From Anaerolineales bacterium (GTDB lineage: Bacteria > Chloroflexota > Anaerolineae > Anaerolineales > UBA6663), in NCBI GenBank assembly GCA_016789175.1, contig JAEURK010000106.1, positions 1 to 44,303 on the forward strand: 44,303 bases of DNA, read 5' to 3'. This document shows positions 1 through 7,872 of this stretch, one piece after another. Position numbers and translations under genes: made by a program. The notes beneath the pieces are model-generated. The model saw only the letters and a program-made list of their open reading frames with translations. It did not search any database and was not told where the DNA came from. Position 1 is the stretch's first letter, and each line of letters begins with the position of its first letter.

Positions 1-1
1 A

Positions 2-769
2 GTCTTCGGCCTTGGCGCGCCGGTGGCCGTCGCCGGTCGCAAGGCGATCGAAGGCGCCGGCCCGCTGCCGTACGACATCGCAAATGTGCGGGTCGCCTAC
101 GTCGCCGACGACCCCGGTGTGCCGACCGGTTTCTGGCGCTCGGTGGCCTTTTCGGCCAACGTCTTCGTCGTGGAGAGCGCGCTCGACGAGGTCGCGGGCG
201 CGGCCGGGCGCGACCCGGTGGCGCTGCGCGAGCGGTTACTCGGCCAGCATCCACGGCTCCTCAACGTGCTGAAGTGTGCGGCCGAGCGTGCCGGTTGGGG
301 GCGTCAGGAACCGGGTGTGGCGCAGGGCGTGGCTGTGATGGACTTTCAAGAGACCCTGATCGCAGTCGTGGCCGAACTTGTGCCAGACGCAGACGCCTGG
401 CGCTTGAGCCGGCTGGTGTTTGCACTCGACTGCGGTCGTGTGATCAATCCAAAGCTGGTCACAACGCAGATCGAGGGGGGCGTGGCCTTCGGACTGACCG
501 CAGCGCTGAAAGGCCAGATCACTGTGCAGGATCGCACGGTCGTGCAAACCAACTTTCACGACTTCCCGCTGTTGCGACTCTCCGAGATGCCTGCAATCGA
601 GGTCCAGATCGTGGAGAGCGAGCGCGCACCGGGCGCAGTCGGCGAAGCAGCCGTGCCGGTCGTCGGCCCGGCCGTGGCGAATGCGCTCTTTGCCGCGACC
701 GGTCGTCGCGTGCGCGCGCTACCGATCCCGTCCGACGCCTTTCAGCGCGTGGCGGGGAGGCACCCATGA
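2..769 (+). CDS. Molybdopterin-binding subunit of a xanthine dehydrogenase-family hydroxylase (C-terminal part)
   Basis: The frame is open from the first bases, so the gene begins upstream and only about 255 C-terminal residues are present. The text resembles isoquinoline 1-oxidoreductase/aldehyde dehydrogenase-type Mo-hydroxylase large subunits: GFWRSVAFSANVFVVESALD near the start, DCGRVINP, GGVAFGLTAAL, and the terminal GEAAVPVVGPAVANALF block. In this family the Glu of GEAA is the catalytic base at the Mo site. Such enzymes hydroxylate aldehydes or N-heterocycles and pass electrons to a 2Fe-2S subunit, which would lie upstream, outside the window. The stop overlaps the next start by 4 bases (ATGA), indicating one operon with the DUF4405 and flavodoxin genes. 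The substrate cannot be told from this fragment. Confidence 0.88.
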   Translation, partial: VFGLGAPVAVAGRKAIEGAGPLPYDIANVRVAYVADDPGVPTGFWRSVAFSANVFVVESALDEVAGAAGRDPVALRERLLGQHPRLLNVLKCAAERAGWGRQEPGVAQGVAVMDFQETLIAVVAELVPDADAWRLSRLVFALDCGRVINPKLVTTQIEGGVAFGLTAALKGQITVQDRTVVQTNFHDFPLLRLSEMPAIEVQIVESERAPGAVGEAAVPVVGPAVANALFAATGRRVRALPIPSDAFQRVAGRHP

Positions 770-1251
770 CCCGCCAACCGGCGGGCCGGGCGGCCCGGGT
801 GATGGGGCTGCTGAACGCAGGGCTGCTCACCTTGAGCGGCGCCGCGTTCGTCAGCGGTTTCGGGACCCTCGATGTGCATGCATGGCTCGGACTGACCGTG
901 ACGGCCGGGGTGATCTGGCATCTCGCGCTTCATCGCTCCAGCTTCGACCGGGTGCTCGGGCGCTGGTTTGAGCCGCGCGCCGCGCGCGTCCGTCTGCGGA
1001 TGGTACTTAACCTGCTGTTCGTCATCGACTTCGGGGCTCTGGCCTCGAGCGGCGTGATCGTGAGCCAGATCTATGCGCCGGCTGTGACCCGCTTTCATTC
1101 TGGCGCGGCCTGGATCTTTGTGGGTCTGGTCGGCCTGCACCTGATCCTCAACGCCCGTTGGATCGGCACACAAGTCCGCCGATCCCAGATGGTCCGCAAA
1201 AGCCCGGCCCCGGAGCGACATCCGGCCGGAAAAGGATTGAGTCATCCATGA
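766..1251 (+). CDS. DUF4405-like four-helix membrane protein, possible cytochrome b
   Basis: A 161-residue protein with four predicted membrane helices: GLLNAGLLTLSGAAFVSGF, HAWLGLTVTAGVIWHLALH, LNLLFVIDFGALASSGVIV and the helix after FHSGAAW. Histidines recur at helix ends (VHAWLG, WHLALH, RFHSG, GLHLI), the pattern of DUF4405 proteins, which look like small b-type cytochromes. I chose ATG 766 because it overlaps the upstream stop as ATGA; this frame is also open further upstream, but there it shadows the hydroxylase gene. It likely links electrons from the hydroxylase or the following Tat-exported flavodoxin to the membrane quinone pool. Heme binding is inferred from the histidines and is not established. 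Confidence 0.75.
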   Translation: MTRQPAGRAARVMGLLNAGLLTLSGAAFVSGFGTLDVHAWLGLTVTAGVIWHLALHRSSFDRVLGRWFEPRAARVRLRMVLNLLFVIDFGALASSGVIVSQIYAPAVTRFHSGAAWIFVGLVGLHLILNARWIGTQVRRSQMVRKSPAPERHPAGKGLSHP

Positions 1252-1931
1252 ACAAGAAGCGCCTGGTTTCGCGCCGTGGTTTCATCATCGGCGCCTCGGT
1301 CGTTGCCGCCGGGGGGCTGGCGGCCTGGTCGGTCCAACAGCCTGTCATCGATTTCCCTGCGCACCACTGCGGCGGGACGCCTGGCGACGGACGCCGAAGG
1401 ATCCTGATCGCCTACGGCAGCCAATATGGCACCACCGGCGAGGTGGCGGATGCCATCGGCAAGGTATTGTGCGAGGCCGGCCATGCCACCGATGTGGTCC
1501 GGGTCCAAGACGATCCTGACCCGGCCGGCTATGACGCCGTGGTCGTCGGCGCGCCCGTGCACTCCGACGCCTGGCTGCCCGAAGCCGTAGCCTATGTGGG
1601 CGATCACGTCGCCGTTTTGCGGGGCGTGCCGGTCGCTTACTTCCTGACGTGTATGACGTTGGGGTTGGCGCGTCAACCCGAGGCCCGCGCCCAGGTGGCC
1701 GAGGTCTTCAGCGCGGTCCGCGCAAAAGTCCCGAATGTGCAGCCGATCGATATGGGGCTCTTCGCAGGCGTGCTCGATTTCCGCCGGATGGCGCTGGCCA
1801 ACCAGTTGATGTACCGCGCCTTTGCCGAAAACTCGACCGAGGGTGACTATCGCGACTGGGGTGCGATCCGCGCTTGGGCCGCTTCGATTCAGCCGCGGCT
1901 GGCCGGCCCGGTCACCCGCACCAGATCGTGA
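1248..1931 (+). CDS. Tat-exported flavodoxin-domain protein
   Basis: 227 residues. The N-terminus MNKKRLVSRRGFIIGASVVA is a twin-arginine signal (RRGFI followed by a hydrophobic stretch and AAGG). A flavodoxin-like domain follows from about residue 50: ILIAYGSQYGTTGEVADAIG is the FMN phosphate-binding loop, with YDAVVVGAPVHSDAWLPEA and a later conserved CMTLGLA segment, similar to the HemG-type flavodoxin family. ATG 1248 overlaps the DUF4405 stop (ATGA), so it is the third gene of the operon. An exported flavodoxin is unusual, since most are cytoplasmic. It could be an electron carrier or reductase on the outer face of the membrane. Its 3' end overlaps the convergent folA by 43 bases. Confidence 0.8.
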   Translation: MNKKRLVSRRGFIIGASVVAAGGLAAWSVQQPVIDFPAHHCGGTPGDGRRRILIAYGSQYGTTGEVADAIGKVLCEAGHATDVVRVQDDPDPAGYDAVVVGAPVHSDAWLPEAVAYVGDHVAVLRGVPVAYFLTCMTLGLARQPEARAQVAEVFSAVRAKVPNVQPIDMGLFAGVLDFRRMALANQLMYRAFAENSTEGDYRDWGAIRAWAASIQPRLAGPVTRTRS

Positions 1932-2392
1932 AAAGTGAAGCCGTGCGCGTGGCGCTCATCAGCCGGGTGCGCTGACCGTAACACCTCGCGCCACTCGCCT
2001 GGTTCCCATTTCGGGAAGAACGTATCGGCGTCGGCGATGGTTGTCTCGACCCGGGTCAGGACGAGCCGCGTGGCGATCGGCAGTGCCTGGGCGTAGACCG
2101 TGCCGCCGCCGATGACGAACAGCGGATCGTCGGCGCTGGCCAGCGCCTCGTCCATGGAATGCACCACCTCGATCCCCGGCGCCGTGAAGGCGGTGTCGTG
2201 GGTGAGCACCAGGTTGCGCCGATTGGGAAGCGGGTGCCCGATGCTGACGAAGGTGCGCCGACCCATCAAGATGGTGTGCCCCGTGGTGAGGGCCTTGAAG
2301 CGGCGCAGGTCATCGGGCAGATGCCAGGGCAGGGTGCCGTTGCGCCCAATGGCGTCGGCGTTGTCGAGGGCGACGATGAGAATGATGTCCAT
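1889..2392 (-). CDS. folA: Dihydrofolate reductase
   Basis: 167 residues, the usual length for bacterial DHFR. It reduces dihydrofolate to tetrahydrofolate with NADPH, recycling the product made by thymidylate synthase. Visible motifs: ALDNADAIGRNGTLPWHLPDD with the substrate-binding Asp in LPDDL, GHTILMGRRTF for NADPH binding, and VIGGGTVYAQAL, the conserved Gly-Gly cofactor motif. It starts 44 bases after the thyA stop on the same strand, so the two form the classic thyA-folA pair. The tail overlaps the convergent flavodoxin gene by 43 bases. Confidence 0.96.
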   Translation of the reverse strand: MDIILIVALDNADAIGRNGTLPWHLPDDLRRFKALTTGHTILMGRRTFVSIGHPLPNRRNLVLTHDTAFTAPGIEVVHSMDEALASADDPLFVIGGGTVYAQALPIATRLVLTRVETTIADADTFFPKWEPGEWREVLRSAHPADERHAHGFTFHDLVRVTGPASRG

Positions 2393-2436
2393 GATTGATC
2401 GGGGGCGTCGTGCGTGGAGCGCTCACGGGTTGCGCT

Positions 2437-3231
2437 CTACACGGCGATCGGCGCCTTGATCCCCGGATGCGGCTCGTAGTTCGTCAGCTGCAGATCTTCG
2501 TAGCGGAAGGCGTTGAGATCGCGCACCTCGGGGTTGAGCGTCAGGGTCGGCAGGGTCCGCGGCGTGCGGGCCAGCTGCTGACGGGCCTGATCGCGATGGT
2601 TGAGATACAGATGGGCGTCGCCCAGTGTGTGCACAAACTCACCGGGCTGCAGCCCGGAGACGTGGGCGATCATGCGGGTGAGCAGCGCGTAGGACGCGAT
2701 GTTGAACGGCACGCCCAGGAAGACATCGGCGCTGCGCTGATACAGCTGGCACGAGAGCTTGCCGGCTGCGATGTAGAACTGGAAGAGCGCGTGGCAGGGG
2801 GCCAGGGCCATGCGCGGGATGTCGGCCACGTTCCAGGCGCTGACGATCAGACGACGCGAGTCGGGGTTGCGCTGGATCTCGCCCAGCACCCAGGCGATTT
2901 GATCGACCACCTGGCCGTCGCGCGTCTCCCATGAGCGCCATTGCTTGCCATAGACAGGCCCCAGCTCGCCGCGCTCGTCTGCCCACTCGTCCCAGATCGT
3001 CACGCCGTGTTCCTGCAGATAGCGCACGTTGGTGTCGCCCTGGAGGAACCACAGCAGCTCATGGGCGATGCTCTTCCAGTGCAGCTTCTTGGTGGTCATC
3101 ATGGGGAAGCCCGCGCCGAGATCGAATCGCATCTGATAGCCGAATACGCTGAGCGTGCCTGTGCCTGTGCGATCGGATTTCTTGACGCCGTGGTCCAGGA
3201 TGTGCTGCAGGAGGGCGAGGTAGGTCTGCAT
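2437..3231 (-). CDS. thyA: Thymidylate synthase (ThyA type)
   Basis: 264 residues, the same length as E. coli ThyA, if started at the ATG whose complement is 3229-3231. The frame is open a further 100 codons upstream, but that part has no similarity to the family. It methylates dUMP to dTMP using methylene-tetrahydrofolate. Motifs: [19 protein letters not shown] at the N-terminus, the catalytic Cys146 in [30 protein letters not shown] and the C-terminal PIAV. A TAGACT -10-like box (complement of 3239-3244) lies exactly 7 nt before the ATG, predicting a leaderless or near-leaderless transcript. folA follows. Confidence 0.97.
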   Translation of the reverse strand: MQTYLALLQHILDHGVKKSDRTGTGTLSVFGYQMRFDLGAGFPMMTTKKLHWKSIAHELLWFLQGDTNVRYLQEHGVTIWDEWADERGELGPVYGKQWRSWETRDGQVVDQIAWVLGEIQRNPDSRRLIVSAWNVADIPRMALAPCHALFQFYIAAGKLSCQLYQRSADVFLGVPFNIASYALLTRMIAHVSGLQPGEFVHTLGDAHLYLNHRDQARQQLARTPRTLPTLTLNPEVRDLNAFRYEDLQLTNYEPHPGIKAPIAV

Positions 3232-3499
3232 ACCCGATAGTCTACCATCGCCGGTTCCTGTCGATGACCCTCCCACCCCCTCGGCTATCGCCATTCTTCT
3301 CCCGACAGGGCTGAGCAGTAACGAATTGAATCGAATGGGCACGAACGATCCCCATTGATGAGAATTCGTATCAATTCGTGATGCTCGTGACAAAGAAACC
3401 GGTCCTCGCGAATAAGGTGCGATAGCCCTGGTGACCCCCCTGTGGCCTGGCCGTGCTTTCAGCGCCGCCTGGCCGTTATGACCGGCAAGGAGGGATGCC

Positions 3500-3574
3500 A
3501 TGCTTGATTCAGGGGCGATCCCATACGACATCAGAGTGTTACACCCGCTTGACGCGGACGCCGCTCAGGCCTAA
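3500..3574 (+). CDS. Possible 24-residue ORF with a strong ribosome-binding site
   Basis: ATG at 3500 is preceded by AGGAGG with suitable spacing. The product would begin [16 protein letters not shown] and end in DADAAQA, 24 residues with no recognised domain. The TAA stop (3572-3574) is the first half of the TAATCT -10 box proposed for the next gene. It could be a small protein, a leader peptide or chance. Confidence 0.3.
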   Translation: MLDSGAIPYDIRVLHPLDADAAQA

Positions 3575-3577
3575 TCT
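3549..3577 (+). promoter_or_regulatory. Promoter of the HEAT-like gene, leaderless arrangement
   Basis: TTGACG (3549-3554), a 17-base spacer and TAATCT (3572-3577), followed by 7 bases and then the ATG at 3585. This is a near-consensus sigma-70 type promoter that would start transcription at or just before the start codon. Confidence 0.6.
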
Positions 3578-3584
3578 GGACAAG

Positions 3585-4355
3585 ATGCGTGTTTTCACGG
3601 GCCCAAGGGGCAGAACGCATCACCCGGCGCGTGTGCCTATCGCATTCGATGGCCCAAAAGGCCGTCGGCGATCGGCGGAAAACGTTCGGCAGAACATGAC
3701 ATCACCCGGCGATGCTCGCGCCCGTGTCAGCCTGGCGATCGCCTGGCTGACCGCTCCTGAACTGGATGCTCGCTTGAAGGGCATCTCCCTGGCGATGGAG
3801 TTGCTTGACGGTCGACTGGTGCCCCACCTGTTTCGGATGGTCGTTGAACACTCCGTCAGTCTTGATGCAAACGATCGTGTGTCGCGCCACGTGTCGGAGG
3901 GAGCGACCCGCGTCCTGCACGCTCTCTTCGACCGGCATGGTTTCACAGCGGCAGATCGCTCCGACCTCCTGGCCGCGGTTCATGATTCGACAGCCCCCGA
4001 TCGCGGCGTCCTGGCCCTGCTGACCGGGCTGCGCACCTGGACGGTACCCCTGCTCAAGACTCTGTTGGATGATCCGGAACCACTCACGCGCGCCCGCGCC
4101 GTTCAAGCCAGCTGTGTGTTGCTTGGCCCGGCCCAGGCCGTGCGCCATTTGGATGACCCTTCGGCCTTCGTGCGTGCCGCCGCCGTTGCGTGCGTTCAGC
4201 TTGACCCCGGCGGCACGACCCGGGTCAAGCTCGAGGCCATGCGCAGCGATCCTGTCGCTGCTGTGCGTTCGGCTGTCGAACGCCGGCTGGATCAAGTAGA
4301 CGCGTCCCACCTTCCCAATGGCGATGATCAGGATGGGCACGACACGGTCGGGTAA
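3585..4355 (+). CDS. HEAT-repeat-like hypothetical protein
   Basis: 256 residues from ATG 3585, chosen because a full promoter ends 7 bases upstream. A second candidate start is ATG 3696 (MTSPGD), where the conserved-looking part begins. The sequence is helical, with segments typical of HEAT/armadillo repeats, for example LLKTLLDDPEPLTRARAVQA and HLDDPSAFVRAAAVACVQ, then SDPVAAVRSAVERRL, each a D-P turn followed by an A/V/R-rich helix. Such repeats usually bind other proteins. There is no signal peptide or membrane segment. The function and any link to the P450 downstream are unknown. Confidence 0.65.
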   Translation: MRVFTGPRGRTHHPARVPIAFDGPKGRRRSAENVRQNMTSPGDARARVSLAIAWLTAPELDARLKGISLAMELLDGRLVPHLFRMVVEHSVSLDANDRVSRHVSEGATRVLHALFDRHGFTAADRSDLLAAVHDSTAPDRGVLALLTGLRTWTVPLLKTLLDDPEPLTRARAVQASCVLLGPAQAVRHLDDPSAFVRAAAVACVQLDPGGTTRVKLEAMRSDPVAAVRSAVERRLDQVDASHLPNGDDQDGHDTVG

Positions 4356-4490
4356 CCCCAGATCTGCGGAGTGCGCGTTCCACCCAGACCGCTCGGTCGA
4401 CCCCGCTGCCGCAGGCGCGATAAAATCCGATTGCGTCAGCGGGCGACTGGATGTGCCAGATCCGCTTCGTGAGGCGATGGGAGTTTGACC

Positions 4491-5858
4491 GTGACGATCG
4501 GCGCGCAAAGGCCCGGATTGCCCCCGGGCCTTTCGGGACGGCACTGGCTACTGGGCGATCTACCGGCTTTTCAGCGCGACATGCTCGGCCTTTACGGCGC
4601 CGCAGCGCGTCTGGGCGACGTGGCCACGGTGCGCTTTTTGTGGGTCGACACCTTTGTGGTCAGCCACCCCGACCTGATCAAACACATCCTCCAGGACAAC
4701 AATCGCAATTTCGTGCGCAATGCCTTCCTGGTCGACACCCTCAGGCCGATCAACGGCCTCAACCTGTTCACAGCAGATGGCGATTCCTGGCTCTCCCGTC
4801 GGCGCCTGATGCAGCCGGCCTTTCATCGGCAGCGCATCGCGGCTTTCGGGCCGGTCATCACGGCCTGCGCGGCGGATATGCTGACGCGCTGGGAGGCGGG
4901 GCGCACCTTGTCGATCGAACAAGAGATGATGAAGGTCACGCTCCAGGTCGCCGGCCGGGCCCTGTTCAGCCGCGATTTGTTGGGGGACTCCGATGCGTTG
5001 GGCGACGCTTTCGGCACGATCTCGACGTACGTCAACTATCGCTTCCGCACACCGTTTCCGCCGCCCGGCTGGTTTCCGTCGAGACAGAACCGGGCGCTGC
5101 GGGCGGCCATGGCCGTGCATGATCGCGTCATCTTTGCCCTGATTCGCGAACGCCGCGCGCTGGTTGAACAACCCGCCGACCTGCTCGGCATGTTGATCGA
5201 GGCGCGCGACGCCGACACCGGGCTCGGGCTGACCGACGATGAATTGCGACGCGAGATCAGCGTGATGATGTTCGCGGGCCATGAGACCACGGCCGTGACC
5301 CTGACCTGGGCGCTGTATCTGCTCTCGCAGCATCCCGAGGCTCGCGGCCGACTTGAGGCCGAGGTCGAGAGGGTGCTCTCCGGGCGCGTGCCGACCATCG
5401 ACGATCTGCCGAGCCTTGGCTATACGCGCCGCGTGATCGACGAGACGCTGCGTCTTTACCCGCCGGCCTGGGGCATCGCGCGCCAGTCGGTGGCAGCAGA
5501 CACGCTCGGCGGTTTCACCCTGCCGCCCGGTAGCGGGCTCACGTTATTCACCTATGGCATCCAGCGCGACCCGCGTTTTTGGCCGGACCCGGAGCGGTTC
5601 GACCCGGATCGCTTCCTGCCGGATCAGGCCGAGGCCCGGCCATCGTATGCTTATTTGCCGTTTGGCGGAGGGCCGCGCCTGTGTATCGGCAACGCGCTGG
5701 CGCTCACCGAAGCGACCCTGATCCTGGCCATGATCGCGCAGCGCTTTCGCTTGACGTTGACGCCCGGCCATCCCGTACAGCCCCAGCCGATCTTCACGCT
5801 GCATACCAGCCACGGCCTGCCCATGCGGGTTGAGCCGCGGGTCGCGCCGGCGGGATGA
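4491..5858 (+). CDS. Cytochrome P450
   Basis: 455 residues from GTG 4491; GGGAG sits 7 bases upstream, whereas the in-frame TTG at 4485 would be too close to it. A heme-thiolate monooxygenase that inserts one oxygen atom from O2 into an organic substrate. All hallmarks are present: I-helix AGHETTAVTL, the ExxR motif ETLR, the PERFDPDRF region and the heme loop FGGGPRLCIGNALA with the cysteine ligand near residue 398. There is no membrane anchor and no fused reductase. No ferredoxin or reductase gene is adjacent, so its redox partner lies elsewhere. A strong bidirectional terminator follows. The substrate is not predictable. Confidence 0.95.
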   Translation: MTIGAQRPGLPPGLSGRHWLLGDLPAFQRDMLGLYGAAARLGDVATVRFLWVDTFVVSHPDLIKHILQDNNRNFVRNAFLVDTLRPINGLNLFTADGDSWLSRRRLMQPAFHRQRIAAFGPVITACAADMLTRWEAGRTLSIEQEMMKVTLQVAGRALFSRDLLGDSDALGDAFGTISTYVNYRFRTPFPPPGWFPSRQNRALRAAMAVHDRVIFALIRERRALVEQPADLLGMLIEARDADTGLGLTDDELRREISVMMFAGHETTAVTLTWALYLLSQHPEARGRLEAEVERVLSGRVPTIDDLPSLGYTRRVIDETLRLYPPAWGIARQSVAADTLGGFTLPPGSGLTLFTYGIQRDPRFWPDPERFDPDRFLPDQAEARPSYAYLPFGGGPRLCIGNALALTEATLILAMIAQRFRLTLTPGHPVQPQPIFTLHTSHGLPMRVEPRVAPAG

Positions 5859-5865
5859 CGTTCCG

Positions 5866-5910
5866 CAATAACGAAAGAAGGCGGCCCGAGGCCGCCTTCT
5901 TTCGTTATTG
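5866..5910. terminator. Bidirectional intrinsic terminator, 20-bp perfect arms
   Basis: Left arm 5866-5885 and right arm 5891-5910 are exact reverse complements. The arms carry GAAAGAAGGCGGC/GCCGCCTTCTTTC, giving A-rich and T-rich sides on both strands. It separates the convergent P450 and phosphatase genes. Confidence 0.85.
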
Positions 5911-5920
5911 AGCACGCACC

Positions 5921-6736
5921 TTACGCTTTGGGTAACAGCAATCGGCGAAACCGGGTATACAGCCGGGCGTTGGTCGCGAAGATCCCGATATCGTCGGGAT
6001 ACCACTGGCCGCCTTGCGGGCCGCGCGCGCGGCCGCCGGCTTCCTGGATCAATACGATCCCGCCGACGACGTCCCAGGCCTTGACCCCGAGCATGTAGGT
6101 GGCGTCGAGCCGACCCGCGGCCGTGTAGGCCAGGTTCAGCGCCGCGCTGCCGAGGGCCCGAATTTTCTGACAGTGGGTGGCGATGCGTTCGAGGGCAGTG
6201 ACCGCCAGCCGAATGCTGGGCTCATCGCGCGGGAAGCCGGTGCCGACGAGGGCCATGCCCAGGTCGGCCTCGGCGCTGACCGTCAGGCGCTTTGGCCGGG
6301 CTGACCCGGTCCGCACCCAGGCGCCGCGACCCTCGGCCGCGTAGAAGACCTCGGCGCGGGTCGGGTCGAGGACGACCCCAAGGATCGGACGTCGGCGTTC
6401 GTCGAGCAGACCGATCGAAACGGCATAGACCGGGAACTGGCGGGCGTAGTTACTGGTGCCGTCGAGCGGGTCGATCACCCACATCGGGCTGGGGAGTCGA
6501 GAGCGGCCGGTGAGCCAGCTTTGGCCCAGGTCCTCCTCGCCGATCAGGCCGATCTGCGGGCTTTCGGCTCGCAGGTGGGCAGTGATGGCCTCCTGGGCCG
6601 CCAGGTCGGCGTCGGTCACAATGTCACGAAAACCCTTGAGACGCACCCGGCGCCGGGTCGTCAGTTTTTGAGTCAGGACAGCACCGCCGATTTCAGCGGC
6701 CTTGAGCGCGATCGGGAGCAGGTCGCTCGTTTTCAT
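5921..6736 (-). CDS. Inositol monophosphatase family protein
   Basis: 271 residues, starting at MKTSDLL (ATG complement 6734-6736); 16 extra in-frame codons upstream run into the control region and are not family-like. These Mg-dependent phosphatases hydrolyse inositol or other sugar/polyol phosphates, some also fructose-1,6-bisphosphate or 3'-phosphoadenosine phosphate. Metal-binding motifs are complete: IGEED (Glu 67-68), WVIDPLDGTSNY (Asp 89, Asp 92) and KAWDVVGGIVLIQEAGG (Asp 222). It is transcribed divergently from the SorC regulator, which recognises sugar phosphates in known members, and shares the half-site-rich control region with it. A role in removing a sugar phosphate is plausible but unproven. 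Confidence 0.9.
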   Translation of the reverse strand: MKTSDLLPIALKAAEIGGAVLTQKLTTRRRVRLKGFRDIVTDADLAAQEAITAHLRAESPQIGLIGEEDLGQSWLTGRSRLPSPMWVIDPLDGTSNYARQFPVYAVSIGLLDERRRPILGVVLDPTRAEVFYAAEGRGAWVRTGSARPKRLTVSAEADLGMALVGTGFPRDEPSIRLAVTALERIATHCQKIRALGSAALNLAYTAAGRLDATYMLGVKAWDVVGGIVLIQEAGGRARGPQGGQWYPDDIGIFATNARLYTRFRRLLLPKA

Positions 6737-6743
6737 AAAGCCT

Positions 6744-6851
6744 TTCACATCTGTGCACGATGTGCAAAAATGCCAACTCCCCATTGTTTATGGGGGTTTA
6801 ACGTCATATACTGGCACGAAGTCAATTGTGAATTGAGTTCACATTTGTGAA
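6744..6851. promoter_or_regulatory. Divergent control region with SorC-type operator half-sites
   Basis: Two clusters of the same half-site flank the region. Near the phosphatase start: TTCACA (6744-6749), 2-bp gap, TGTGCA (6752-6757), then TGTGCA (6761-6766). At the sorC start: TGTGAA (6827-6832), 5-bp gap, TTCACA (6838-6843), 2-bp gap, TGTGAA (6846-6851), the last reaching into the ATG. Repetition of TTCACA-2-TGTGNA at both ends suggests one protein, probably the SorC regulator, represses both genes. The sorC-side cluster covers the normal ribosome-binding position. Confidence 0.6.
6784..6812 (+). promoter_or_regulatory. Promoter of the sorC-type gene
   Basis: TTGTTT (6784-6789), 17 bases, TATACT (6807-6812). 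Transcription would start near 6819, giving a leader of about 32 bases that contains the downstream operator cluster. Confidence 0.6.
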
Positions 6852-7846
6852 TGGACACTCAATCCATCGCGATTTCCGCGAAAGCGCCGGTTCCGTTGGT
6901 CAGCGATCGTTATGAACTGCTGGCTCGGATCGCGAGTCTGTACTTCGAAGACGGGCTGAGCCAGGCCGAAATCGCAGCCCAGACCGGCTATTCGCGATCG
7001 ATGATTTCGCGTCTGTTAACGGAAGCCCGGGAGCAACACATCGTCGAGATTCGGATCAACCACCCCCTGGCGCGCAATCGCGAGCTTGAGCAGTCGCTCG
7101 AACAGGTGCTCAAGCTCCAGGGGGTTCAGGTCCTGACCCGCGGCGCGCTTAACTATAGCACCATGATGCGGCGCATCGGCACGTTAGGCGCTCGCATGAC
7201 CGAAGATCTGTTGCACGATCATTCGGTGGTCGGCGTGTCGTGGGGGACAGCCGTCTGGGAGGTCGTGAATGCGGCCCGTGGGGGGGCCTGGACCGACGTT
7301 CAGATCGTGCAGATGATCGGGTCGCTTGGCACACCCAACCCGGACATCGATGGACCCGAGCTGGCCAGGCGGTTGGCGCGCATTTTTGGTGGCCGGTACT
7401 CGATGTTGCCGACCCCGTTTTTCGTAGATGCGCGCCAGACCCGGGATGCTCTTCTCGGTGATCTCAAGATCAAGCGCATCCTGGCTCAGTACAAGAAGAT
7501 CGAGCTGGCCCTGGTGGGCGTCGGCACAGTCGACTCGGAACGATCGTCGATCTTGCGGGCCGGTTATGTGAGCGAGCAAGAACTGGAAGATCTGCGGGCG
7601 TTGGGGGTTGTCGGGGATGTGTGCGGTATCCACGTCGATCTGGATGGCGCTTGCGATTTCCCGATCGTCGATGACCGACGGCTTGGTATCAACGTCGAAG
7701 AGCTGCGCGCGATCCCGGTCAAGCTTGGGATCGCGGGTGGGCAATACAAGGCCAAAGCAATCGTCGGTGCGGCGCGGGCGGGTCTGATCAATTGGCTGGT
7801 GACCGACGAGGTCGCAGCTCTGGGTGCGCTGCAGTTGGCGGCGTGA
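6851..7846 (+). CDS. SorC/DeoR-family sugar-binding transcriptional regulator
   Basis: 331 residues, typical for SorC regulators. An N-terminal helix-turn-helix lies around residues 22-62 ([20 protein letters not shown]), followed by the sugar-phosphate-isomerase-like effector domain with [34 protein letters not shown] and [15 protein letters not shown]. Family members are tetrameric repressors or activators that bind phosphorylated sugars. ATG 6851 overlaps an operator half-site, implying autoregulation. It stands 26 bases before the dehydrogenase E1alpha gene on the same strand and upstream of a PTS gene cluster, so it is the best candidate regulator of both blocks. The effector is unknown. 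Confidence 0.9.
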   Translation: MDTQSIAISAKAPVPLVSDRYELLARIASLYFEDGLSQAEIAAQTGYSRSMISRLLTEAREQHIVEIRINHPLARNRELEQSLEQVLKLQGVQVLTRGALNYSTMMRRIGTLGARMTEDLLHDHSVVGVSWGTAVWEVVNAARGGAWTDVQIVQMIGSLGTPNPDIDGPELARRLARIFGGRYSMLPTPFFVDARQTRDALLGDLKIKRILAQYKKIELALVGVGTVDSERSSILRAGYVSEQELEDLRALGVVGDVCGIHVDLDGACDFPIVDDRRLGINVEELRAIPVKLGIAGGQYKAKAIVGAARAGLINWLVTDEVAALGALQLAA

Positions 7847-7872
7847 ATCCTGAACGGACGATTTCTAAAGCG

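Larger units (their letters stand above)
3232..3584. other. Intergenic region between thyA and the HEAT-like gene
   Basis: About 350 bases separate the divergent thyA and HEAT-like genes. It holds the thyA -10 candidate, a nested hairpin at 3321-3379 (outer arms ACGAATTGA/TCAATTCGT, inner arms AATGGG/CCCATT), a short ORF with a strong ribosome-binding site (3500-3574) and the promoter of the downstream gene. The rest shows no recognisable feature. Confidence 0.5.

Noticed and set aside
2437..3531. Longer ThyA with 100 extra N-terminal residues
   Set aside because: The extension has no family similarity; the ATG at 3231 gives exactly the standard 264 residues.
6811..6830. Sigma-54-like promoter starting TGGCAC before sorC
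   Set aside because: The second element (TTGC) is not at the required spacing, and a good -35/-10 pair lies just upstream.
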